Source: Clostridia bacterium
GTDB taxonomy: Bacteria > Bacillota > Clostridia > Oscillospirales > CAG-272
Length of the DNA stretch: 64,000 nucleotides
Direction: 5' to 3'
NCBI GenBank assembly: GCA_017463865.1
Contig: JAFTOI010000040.1
Span: forward strand, 42,740 to 106,739
The notes under the pieces are model-generated. The model was not told where the DNA came from. It worked only from the letters and a program-made list of their open reading frames with translations, and ran no database searches. Each line of letters starts with the position of its first letter. The stretch's first letter is position 1. A program made the translations under genes and the position numbers. Shown in pieces: positions 30,678 through 37,606 of the stretch.

Positions 30678-32381
30678 ATGCAGACCCAGCTCCGTCCCCC
30701 GCCGCTGCGGGAGGTGATCGACGAGGGGGCGCCCCGCCGCCTGCCCCGGCGGCGATGGCGGATCCCGCCGGTGGTGACCGAATTCTTTCTATTCTATCTT
30801 GCCGCCGTCCTGCGGTTCCTCTACTACGGCTTCCGCTACTTCCCGCAGCTCGACGACTACATACAATACGACAAATACGCCCGCTTCGCGCCCCTGGGCG
30901 AGATGATCGAGCGGCTGGGCCTGCTGGCCTCCCGCCCCATCGCCGGGGTGGCCGACATCGCGGTCTGGTCGCACTTCTGGGGGGGCGGGATGATCCTCGC
31001 CATCCTCCTGCTCGGCGCTCTGTGGACGGCGTCGGCCCTGCTTTTTCGGCGGGTCTTCGACCGCCTGTTCGGGTGCGGCAGCCTCTTCTGCGTGCTTTAT
31101 CTGCTGCTGCCGCTGACCTTCGAGGGGACATACTGGCTCTCAGCGGCGACCCGCGTCGTCTGCGGGATGTTCTTCTGCGCGCTGTCGCTGTGGCTCTATC
31201 TGCGCTTCATCGAGGGCGGACGCTGGCCATACGCTGCCTCCTTCGCCGTCGCCCAGCTGGCCGCCTTCGGCTTCTACGAGCAGACCCTTGCCCTCGCCGG
31301 CGGCGCGGCGCTGGGGATGCTGCTTTTGTACCTGCCCCGGCGGCGCTTCTGCCGCCGGGCGCTGTCGGGCTTGCTGACGCTGGTGAATCTGGCCGTCTAC
31401 TTCACCTTTACCGGCCTCAACAGCACCGGCAGTCTGGCTGACCGCATGCAGCTCGTTCTGCCCTGGCACGATGGCTATTTTGACGTTTTCCTGCCCGAAC
31501 TCCTCGGCCAGATGCGCTCCGCCTTCCTCGGCGGAGGCTGGTACACCCTCTCCCGCGGCTTCGCGCGGGGGCTGGCGCTGATCGCCGATGGGGGCTGGTG
31601 GTATCTCGCCCTTTTCGCCCTGATCGCGCTGGGCATCGGAGCCTTCTGCCTCACCCCCGCCGGGGCGAACGGCCGTGCCACACGGCGGATCGGCTCAGGC
31701 TGGGCGGCCTTCGCTTTCGCACTGCTCTGCATCGCGGCGGCGATCTCCCCCTTCTTCGTGGTCGCCAACCCGTGGTTCTCGCTGCGGAACACCGTCCCCG
31801 CGCTGGCCGGGCTCGCCCTGCTCGCCGACTGCGCCCTGCGCGCCCTCTTCGGGCGGCACGCACGGAGCGCCCAGCAGACCGCCGCCATTGCAGCCTGCCT
31901 GCTGACCCTCGTCTGCGGCATCGCATCGGTGTCTGAGCTGCACGACTACCGCGCGACCTACGACAACGACCAGACCGCCCTCACCGCCCTCGCTGAACAG
32001 CTTGACGGCGCCGACGGCCGCATCGGCATCCTGAACCTCAACCCGAGCTATCTCGCCGAGCAGAACAGCTTCTACCACGAGCACATCCACGGCGTCACCG
32101 AGAGCTACTGGGCCATCCAAGGCGCACTCTGGGCCATGACCGACGCCGTGCCGAACGTCTACCCCCTCGCGACCGACTCCTACCCATACTACACCGCCTG
32201 GAACCGCGACCTCAAGCGCATCGGCGCGTTTGATTCGCTCTGGTGGTGGGATCACGACACCGCCACCCTCACCCCCCTCACCGCCGCCGGCTCGGACGAG
32301 ACCGGCTGGACACTGACCGCGCCGGACGGCACGGTCATGGCGCAGGTGTGGGGGCACGAGGGCGCGGGATATATTGAATGA
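30678..32381 (+). CDS. Polytopic membrane protein, possible GT-C-type glycosyltransferase
   Basis: A 567-residue protein with about 10-11 hydrophobic segments between residues 35 and 430 and a C-terminal extracytoplasmic domain of about 130 residues. An acidic QLDDYIQYDK loop after the first helix resembles the catalytic Asp loop of GT-C enzymes. No closer family is recognised. It starts at MQTQL, behind GTGAGGTG, 66 bases after glyA and past its terminator. It may glycosylate a surface polymer. Confidence 0.6.
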   Translation: MQTQLRPPPLREVIDEGAPRRLPRRRWRIPPVVTEFFLFYLAAVLRFLYYGFRYFPQLDDYIQYDKYARFAPLGEMIERLGLLASRPIAGVADIAVWSHFWGGGMILAILLLGALWTASALLFRRVFDRLFGCGSLFCVLYLLLPLTFEGTYWLSAATRVVCGMFFCALSLWLYLRFIEGGRWPYAASFAVAQLAAFGFYEQTLALAGGAALGMLLLYLPRRRFCRRALSGLLTLVNLAVYFTFTGLNSTGSLADRMQLVLPWHDGYFDVFLPELLGQMRSAFLGGGWYTLSRGFARGLALIADGGWWYLALFALIALGIGAFCLTPAGANGRATRRIGSGWAAFAFALLCIAAAISPFFVVANPWFSLRNTVPALAGLALLADCALRALFGRHARSAQQTAAIAACLLTLVCGIASVSELHDYRATYDNDQTALTALAEQLDGADGRIGILNLNPSYLAEQNSFYHEHIHGVTESYWAIQGALWAMTDAVPNVYPLATDSYPYYTAWNRDLKRIGAFDSLWWWDHDTATLTPLTAAGSDETGWTLTAPDGTVMAQVWGHEGAGYIE

Positions 32382-32382
32382 A

Positions 32383-32413
32383 GAAAACCGAGCGTCGGTG
32401 ACGCTCGGTTTTC
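32383..32413. terminator. Bidirectional terminator
   Basis: GAAAACCGAGCGTC and its complement around GGT, between the convergent genes ending at 32381 and 32415. The stem doubles as a terminator on both strands. Confidence 0.9.
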
Positions 32414-32414
32414 T

Positions 32415-33176
32415 TTATTCGGTCACAAAATCAGCAAGCGCCAGGGCAATGTCAAAATGCCCCGCGTCGTGCTGGGTGTGGGCGATCTGCCCCTCCTTGC
32501 GCCGCGCATCCCATTTCGGTGCGTCGAGCAGGTCGCCGCTGGTAAAGAACACATACAGCTCCAGCCCGCGGAAATCGCACACTGCCTGCGCGGCGGCACT
32601 TTCCATCTCGACCGAGAGGCATCCGTCGGCCTTTCGCCGGGCAAAGTTGCCCTCGGTCTCGCGGTAAAAGGCATCAGTCGTCCATGTCTTGCCCACGGCG
32701 CATGGGATGCCGTTGGCTTGCATGAAGCGCTCCACGATAGATGCGTTGGGGATACTGATGTAGTCAGCGGGCGGCGCGTAGTGGTAGGAGGTGCCCTCGT
32801 CGCGGTAGGCGGCGGTGGGGACGATCACCTTGCCGCGAGCAATCTCCTTGTCCAGACAGCCGCAGCCGCCGAAAAGGATGTATTTGTCGGTGTTGACTTT
32901 CGCCAATGATGACTCGATCGCCGCCGCGCAAGCCGGAGCACCCACCGGCGTTTTGAAGAAGGCAAATTGTTTTCCGTTATGCGTAATGGCATAAATAGGG
33001 GTGATTCCCGTTACCGATTCGAGCTGTGCGATTTCTTGGCAGGGGTAGTGCTCCAGAACAAACTGCTCGATCAGATAGGAAAAGGTCATGATGCAGGCAT
33101 CGACCGCAGGCGCGTCTGGATTCCGCTGTGGATTGATCTTCGCCGGGGATTTGTTGTCAAAGCTGTCGGTGATCAT
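32415..33176 (-). CDS. Nucleoside phosphorylase family (uridine phosphorylase-like)
   Basis: A 253-residue protein with FGGCGCLDKEI for phosphate binding and LSVEMESAAAQAV, whose Glu contacts the ribose in PNP/UDP family enzymes. Usual length. It splits a nucleoside with phosphate into base plus ribose 1-phosphate. It lies 55 bases after the GNAT gene on the same strand. The start at MITDS follows GGAGG. Confidence 0.85.
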   Translation of the reverse strand: MITDSFDNKSPAKINPQRNPDAPAVDACIMTFSYLIEQFVLEHYPCQEIAQLESVTGITPIYAITHNGKQFAFFKTPVGAPACAAAIESSLAKVNTDKYILFGGCGCLDKEIARGKVIVPTAAYRDEGTSYHYAPPADYISIPNASIVERFMQANGIPCAVGKTWTTDAFYRETEGNFARRKADGCLSVEMESAAAQAVCDFRGLELYVFFTSGDLLDAPKWDARRKEGQIAHTQHDAGHFDIALALADFVTE

Positions 33177-33231
33177 CGTTTTCCTCCATGATGCAGAAAC
33201 GCTCGGACAGACGACCGGGCGTTTCGGTTGG

Positions 33232-33780
33232 TTACATATACTTCTGCATGTGGATCTCGCTGCGCATGCTGCCGTCCTTGAGCCGGTAGGCGTTGGGCTT
33301 CTCCGCAACGATGCGGAAGCCGAATTTTTCATAGAGACGGCGGCCGCGCTCGTTGCCCTCCATGTATTCCAGCTCAACGAGCATGGTGCCCCGTTCCTGT
33401 GCGGCGGCGAGAAGTCCCTCAAACATTGCAGAGCCGATGCCCAGACCCCAGTAGTCGCGCAGAATGGCGATGCAGATCACCGCGCGGTGACTGGTTTTGA
33501 TACCGCCGCGGAAGTTGATCTCGGCGTTGCCCACTACGCGGCCGTCGATATAGCAGGTAATGGCCAGCGCGTCGGGGGCTTCAAGGAAGCGCTTTGCCCA
33601 GGCTTCCTCCTTTTCAATGGTAAGGAAGCCCCACTCCTCGGGATAGCGAGCGAGAAACTCAGTTTCACCGCAGGAGGTCTTGATAAAGTCGATCAGCTGC
33701 GCCGCGTCCTCAGGGCGGGGACTTTGCAGGACGGCGGTCTTGCCGTTCTTTAAGGTAATTTCTTTGGTCTCAAATACCAT
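33232..33780 (-). CDS. GNAT-family N-acetyltransferase
   Basis: A 182-residue protein with the acetyl-CoA loop DYWGLGIGSAMFEGLL and a late RGRRLYEKFGFR block typical of RimI/RimJ-like acetyltransferases. The substrate is unknown. It sits behind a stop-codon repeat (33814-33893) that follows the large AMP-ligase gene, and begins an operon with the phosphorylase. Confidence 0.85.
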   Translation of the reverse strand: MVFETKEITLKNGKTAVLQSPRPEDAAQLIDFIKTSCGETEFLARYPEEWGFLTIEKEEAWAKRFLEAPDALAITCYIDGRVVGNAEINFRGGIKTSHRAVICIAILRDYWGLGIGSAMFEGLLAAAQERGTMLVELEYMEGNERGRRLYEKFGFRIVAEKPNAYRLKDGSMRSEIHMQKYM

Positions 33781-33813
33781 TGTGCGTCTCCTTTCACCGC
33801 CGAATATGTCCTT

Positions 33814-33893
33814 GTCAGAAAGTTTTTGAAGGTTCTTAGGGGACTTTTTTCAAAAAGTCCCCTAAGCGGGGTTTGGGGCAGCGCCCCATGCCC
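33814..33893 (-). repeat. Stop-codon-adjacent hairpin repeat, copy 4 (family E)
   Basis: Starts at the base after the ligase stop on the minus strand: ATGGGGC-GCT-GCCCCAAACCCC, AGGGGACTTTTT hairpin arms, and the tail GAACCTTCAAAAACTTTC. It keeps the order and spacing of the other copies. Confidence 0.85.
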
Positions 33894-36176
33894 TTACTTC
33901 TTCTCGCCTCTCAGCTCCACGCGGCGGATCTTGCCGCTGATGGTCTTGGGCAGCTCGGGCAGGAATTCGACAATTCTCGGGTACTTGTAGGGCGCGGTGT
34001 GCTCCTTGACGTAGGTCTGGATCTCCTTCTTGAGCTCATCCGAACCCTCGCGGCCCTTCACCAGCACGATCGAGGCCTTGACCACCTGGCCGCGGATCGG
34101 GTCGGGGGCGGCGGTGACGGCGCACTCGAGGACGTAGGGCAGCTCCATGATGACGCTCTCGATCTCGAACGGGCCGATGCGGTAGCCGGACGACTTGATG
34201 AGGTCGTCGGTGCGGCCGACGTAGTGGAAGTAGCCGTCCTCGTCACGCCACGCGGTGTCACCGGTGTGGTACATGCCGTCGTGCCAGGACTCCTTGGTGT
34301 GCGCCTCGTCGTTGTAGTAGCCGAGGTAGAGGCCGCAGGGCACAGCCTTGTCGGTGCGGACGACGATCTCGCCCGTCTCGCCGACGCCCACCGACTTGCC
34401 GTCGGGATCGACGATGTCAACATCGTACAGCGGGCTGGGCTTGCCCATCGAGCCCGGCTTGGGCGTCATGCCGACAAAGTTGCCGACCACCAGTGTTGTC
34501 TCGGTCTGGCCGAAGCCCTCCATCAGGCAAAGGCCGGTGGCCTTCTTGAATTGCTCGTAGACCTCGGGGTTGAGCGCCTCACCGGCGATGGTTGCGTACT
34601 CGAGGGAGGACAGATCGTACTTATCCAGCGACTCCTTGATGAAGAAGCGGTACATGGTCGGGGGCGCGCAGAAGGTGGTGATGCCGTACTGCTTGAACAG
34701 CGGCAGGATATCAGCTGCGTTGAAACGGTCGAAGTCGTAGGTGAAGATGGCCGTCTCGCAGAGCCACTGGCCGTAGAACTTGCCCCAGAGCGCCTTGCCC
34801 CAGCCGGTGTCGGAGATGGTGAAGTGCAGGCCGTCAGGATTGACGTTGTGCCAGTAGCGGGCGGTCAGATAGTGGCCAAGCGCATACTTGTGAGCGTGGA
34901 CGGCGATCTTCGGGTAGCCGGTCGTGCCCGAGGTGAAGAACATGATGGCGGGATCATCGCCGCCGACGTCGACGCGCTTGAGGTCACCCGAGTAGCGGGG
35001 CAGCTCGGCGTCGAAATCGCGCCAGCCCTCGCGGCTGCCGCCGACGAGAACCTTGGTCACAACGGTCGGGGACTCAGGCAGGGCCTCCTCGATGTGGTTC
35101 GGCACGCCATCATCGACGGTGGCCAGGACAGCCGACACGCCGGCCGCGTTGAAGCGGTAGACGTAGTCCTTCTTCTGCAGCTGGTTGGTGGCGGGGATGC
35201 CGATCGCGCCCAGCTTGTGCAGGGCCAGCAGTGCGAGCCAGAACTGGTAGTGGCGCTTCAGCACCAGCAACACGCGGTCACCCCGCTTGATGCCCAGCGA
35301 GCTGAGGTAATTGGCGGTGCGGTTGGACTCGCGGCGGATGTCCTCGAAGGTAAAGCGGCGCTCGTTCTTGTGCTTGTCGAGGTGGAGCATGGCCAGCTTG
35401 TTCGGACAGCGGGCGGCGAGGGCGTCGACGCAGTCGTAGGCGAAGTTGTAGCGCTCGATGTCATGGAATTTGATCGAGTTGACCACGCCGTTCTCGTCGA
35501 CGGTGGTGGTCAGGTAGGGCGCGGCGACAGGCGAGTCACCGACGCGGCGGCCGCCCTTCGGGACGGGCGCGTGGTAAGCGTCGACCTCGGGCGCGGTGTA
35601 GGCATGGCCCTCGCCGCCGAGGACGATGGCGTAGAACTGGCAGTCCCCGCCGCCGGTGGCGATCATGCCGTGGGGGGTGGAGCTGTCATAATGGACGGTA
35701 TCGCCGGGGTTTAGCACGGCAACATGGTCACCGACCTGCACCTTGAGCTGGCCGGAGAGGATGATGTCGATCTCCTGCCCGTTGTGGGTGGCGAGGTGGA
35801 TGGGCTTGTTCTGCTCGTCGGCCGAGAAGGGAGCGCGGACAAGGAAGGGCTCAGCCAGCTTGTCGCGGAGCATGGGGGAGAGATTGCTGTAGGAGAAGCC
35901 GCGGCGGCGGGCGATGGGCAGGCCCTCACCGGCGCGCACGACAGACATCGAAGTCAGAGTAGGCGACGAACCCTTGAGCAGGTCGGTGACATCGACGCCG
36001 AAGCGGTTGGCGCATTTGTAGATAAAGGTGAAGCTGAAATCCGCACGGCCGTCCTCAAGCTCGGTATACTGCTCGAGGGTGGTGTCGGTGCAGGCCGCCA
36101 TTTCCTCACGGCTCAGCTCCATGATCTCGCGCAGGGCACGGATGCGTTCTGCGACTTCTTTGATGCGGTTGTCCAT
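33894..36176 (-). CDS. XRE-cupin-acyl-CoA synthetase fusion protein
   Basis: A 760-residue three-part protein. Residues 1-65 form an HTH_3/XRE DNA-binding domain. About 108-185 is a cupin (THNGQEIDIILSG, HYDSSTPHG). From about 225 on is an ANL-family ligase with FTSGTTGYPK near 411-421, GFGQTETT, DDLIKSSGYRIGPFE and KTISGKIRR with the final catalytic Lys. The ligase would activate a carboxylic acid to its CoA thioester via an AMP ester. Having sensor and DNA-binding parts on the same chain suggests an enzyme that reports its own substrate to a promoter. A 300-base T-box-like leader with a terminator precedes it. Confidence 0.85.
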   Translation of the reverse strand: MDNRIKEVAERIRALREIMELSREEMAACTDTTLEQYTELEDGRADFSFTFIYKCANRFGVDVTDLLKGSSPTLTSMSVVRAGEGLPIARRRGFSYSNLSPMLRDKLAEPFLVRAPFSADEQNKPIHLATHNGQEIDIILSGQLKVQVGDHVAVLNPGDTVHYDSSTPHGMIATGGGDCQFYAIVLGGEGHAYTAPEVDAYHAPVPKGGRRVGDSPVAAPYLTTTVDENGVVNSIKFHDIERYNFAYDCVDALAARCPNKLAMLHLDKHKNERRFTFEDIRRESNRTANYLSSLGIKRGDRVLLVLKRHYQFWLALLALHKLGAIGIPATNQLQKKDYVYRFNAAGVSAVLATVDDGVPNHIEEALPESPTVVTKVLVGGSREGWRDFDAELPRYSGDLKRVDVGGDDPAIMFFTSGTTGYPKIAVHAHKYALGHYLTARYWHNVNPDGLHFTISDTGWGKALWGKFYGQWLCETAIFTYDFDRFNAADILPLFKQYGITTFCAPPTMYRFFIKESLDKYDLSSLEYATIAGEALNPEVYEQFKKATGLCLMEGFGQTETTLVVGNFVGMTPKPGSMGKPSPLYDVDIVDPDGKSVGVGETGEIVVRTDKAVPCGLYLGYYNDEAHTKESWHDGMYHTGDTAWRDEDGYFHYVGRTDDLIKSSGYRIGPFEIESVIMELPYVLECAVTAAPDPIRGQVVKASIVLVKGREGSDELKKEIQTYVKEHTAPYKYPRIVEFLPELPKTISGKIRRVELRGEKK

Positions 36177-36213
36177 GTGTGTACCTCTTTTCCCGAAAAA
36201 TTCGTCAAAAAAA

Positions 36214-36244
36214 CGTCTCGAGCGGAGGGCACCGGCTCGAGACG
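36214..36244 (-). terminator. Leader terminator before the fusion gene
   Basis: CGTCTCGAGC and its complement around an 11-base loop, followed by TTTTTTT on the minus strand, 37 bases before the ATG. It is placed as a conditional terminator of the leader RNA. Confidence 0.8.
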
Positions 36245-36493
36245 AAACTGATGTGTTCGTGATTCCTCAAATTGTGCTGCTGACGGGACGCCAACTACGC
36301 ACGCCTCGGGCTCTATCAAGCCTTATGCCTTGACGCAGCAATAACGGAAGATGCCTACCCCCGCGGGTGCGGGCTCGGATCTTCAACTCGGAAGTGATAG
36401 CTCGCTGATCGTTCACCGCCGGCTTGCACCTTCCGCCGGCTCTCTGTAGGCTGCGTGATCGGAACCTCTTCGTCATCGTCTTTATTTGATGTT
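36245..36493 (-). ncRNA. T-box-like leader RNA, antiterminator motif degenerate
   Basis: Minus strand. CAGAGAGCCGG (36446-36436) resembles the T-box AG-bulge. GGTGCAAG (36430-36423) resembles the stem I distal loop. The segment CTATCACTTCCGAG (36400-36387) resembles a specifier region whose codon could be ATC (isoleucine). The usual GGGTGGNACC core is not present; only a TTGGCGTCCC segment lies in its place. Either a diverged T-box or another structured leader with a similar stem. Confidence 0.5.
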
Positions 36494-36499
36494 AGGAGC

Positions 36500-36528
36500 A
36501 TTATAGCATACGCAAGTGCGTTTGTCAA
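36500..36528 (-). promoter_or_regulatory. Promoter of the fusion gene, TTGACA-17-TATAAT
   Basis: Minus strand boxes at 36528-36523 and 36505-36500, about 320 bases upstream of the ATG. Confidence 0.85.
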
Positions 36529-36615
36529 TGGGGGAGTTGTAAACAAATTGTGAATGAGAGGTGTGAATAAATTGTAAATTGTGGGGTTGGCTTGGTCGTT
36601 TGTACGGGTTGGATC

Positions 36616-36659
36616 GGAGGAGAGAGGGGCAGCTTACGCCGCATGCCCCTCTCTCCTCC
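36616..36659. other. Strong isolated hairpin, 16-bp perfect stem
   Basis: GGAGGAGAGAGGGGCA (36616-36631) pairs with 36644-36659, with a 12-base loop. It has no U-run and no adjacent gene. The stretch 36530-37096 is otherwise without a supported gene; short open frames there lack ribosome sites. Confidence 0.6.
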
Positions 36660-37096
36660 GGACCTCCTCTCAGCCCTGTTGGCGCGTCAGATTAGATGAT
36701 GGGGTACCCCTGCCACTTATGTTTGGATTGGATGTGTTTCGTTCGCAAAGTTATTTTTATGCAGCTTTGATCGTTTGCATTTTGCTGAGATGATGTAAGG
36801 GCACTACCGCTTATGCGCATCAAGGGGTCTTTCGGTTATCGAGAGGAAAGCCGACTGCGTTGGACGGTTGGGCAAGTGCATACGGTTTGGCCGGGGACGA
36901 TTGTGCAGATGAAATTGTTCGTGCCAATTATTATTTATGTAAGGATAGGTCGCTCGGGCAAATCAGATGTTGTGATAGGTTGTCAGTGGTCCCTCTTCTC
37001 TTCTGGCTGCCACGAAGGAAACGATCAGCGCGAATGCTCATGCTCGAAGATTTCCGCCCGGATACCAAAAAATCAAAACAAATTTTCTTAAACCCC

Positions 37097-37125
37097 TTGC
37101 AATCCCCCTGAAACTATGCTATAAT
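37097..37125 (+). promoter_or_regulatory. secG-rnr promoter, TTGCAA-17-TATAAT
   Basis: Boxes at 37097-37102 and 37120-37125. The roughly 110-base leader has GCATGC and TTCTCCGCC/GGCGGAGAA palindromes. Confidence 0.75.
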
Positions 37126-37241
37126 AACTATACGTCAATTTTTGCGCATGCCACGCATGCGATCATCGCGGGTCGCTTCTCCGCCGGGGGCGATGCCAGG
37201 GATCATACGAAAGTGCGGCGGAGAAATGGAGCTATTCGAAA

Positions 37242-37481
37242 ATGGATATTCTGGAAATTATCATCGGTATCGTTCTGCTGATTATGGCAATTTTCCTTGT
37301 TGCTGCTATCCTGATGCAGTCCGGTAAGGACAAGCGCCTCTCCGGTACCATTGCAGGCGGCGCTGAGACCTTCTTCGGCAAGTCCAAGGCCAGCACGATG
37401 GACAAGATGCTTTCGAAGGTGACCACCATCGTTGCCATTGTCTTCGCTGTTCTTGTTCTGGTTCTGTATGTCATCATCTGA
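37242..37481 (+). CDS. secG: Preprotein translocase subunit SecG
   Basis: A 79-residue protein with two hydrophobic helices (about 5-25 and 58-78) joined by LMQSGKDKRLSGTIAGGAE, which is the SecG signature. It assists SecYE in protein export. Directly upstream of rnr, a common order in Gram-positive genomes. GGAG precedes the ATG by 15 bases, a long spacing. Confidence 0.92.
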   Translation: MDILEIIIGIVLLIMAIFLVAAILMQSGKDKRLSGTIAGGAETFFGKSKASTMDKMLSKVTTIVAIVFAVLVLVLYVII

Positions 37482-37505
37482 TCATACAGCGCTCGGCATG
37501 ACAAT

Positions 37506-37546
37506 ACCGCTTTTGGGTATGCTGTATCCAAAGGCGGTTTTTGCTT
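37506..37546 (+). terminator. Terminator after secG (possibly partial)
   Basis: ACCGCTTTTGG and CCAAAGGCGGT form an imperfect stem followed by TTTTT. Read-through into rnr is possible. Confidence 0.65.
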
Positions 37547-37606
37547 TCTTGATGTGGTTTATAGAAAACTTGTATTGATTTTTACGAAAGAAGTTGGATA
37601 AATATT

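Noticed and set aside
30755-31441. A plus-strand frame overlapping the polytopic membrane protein
   Set aside because: It has no membrane-protein features or ribosome site, while the overlapped frame has regular hydrophobic helices.
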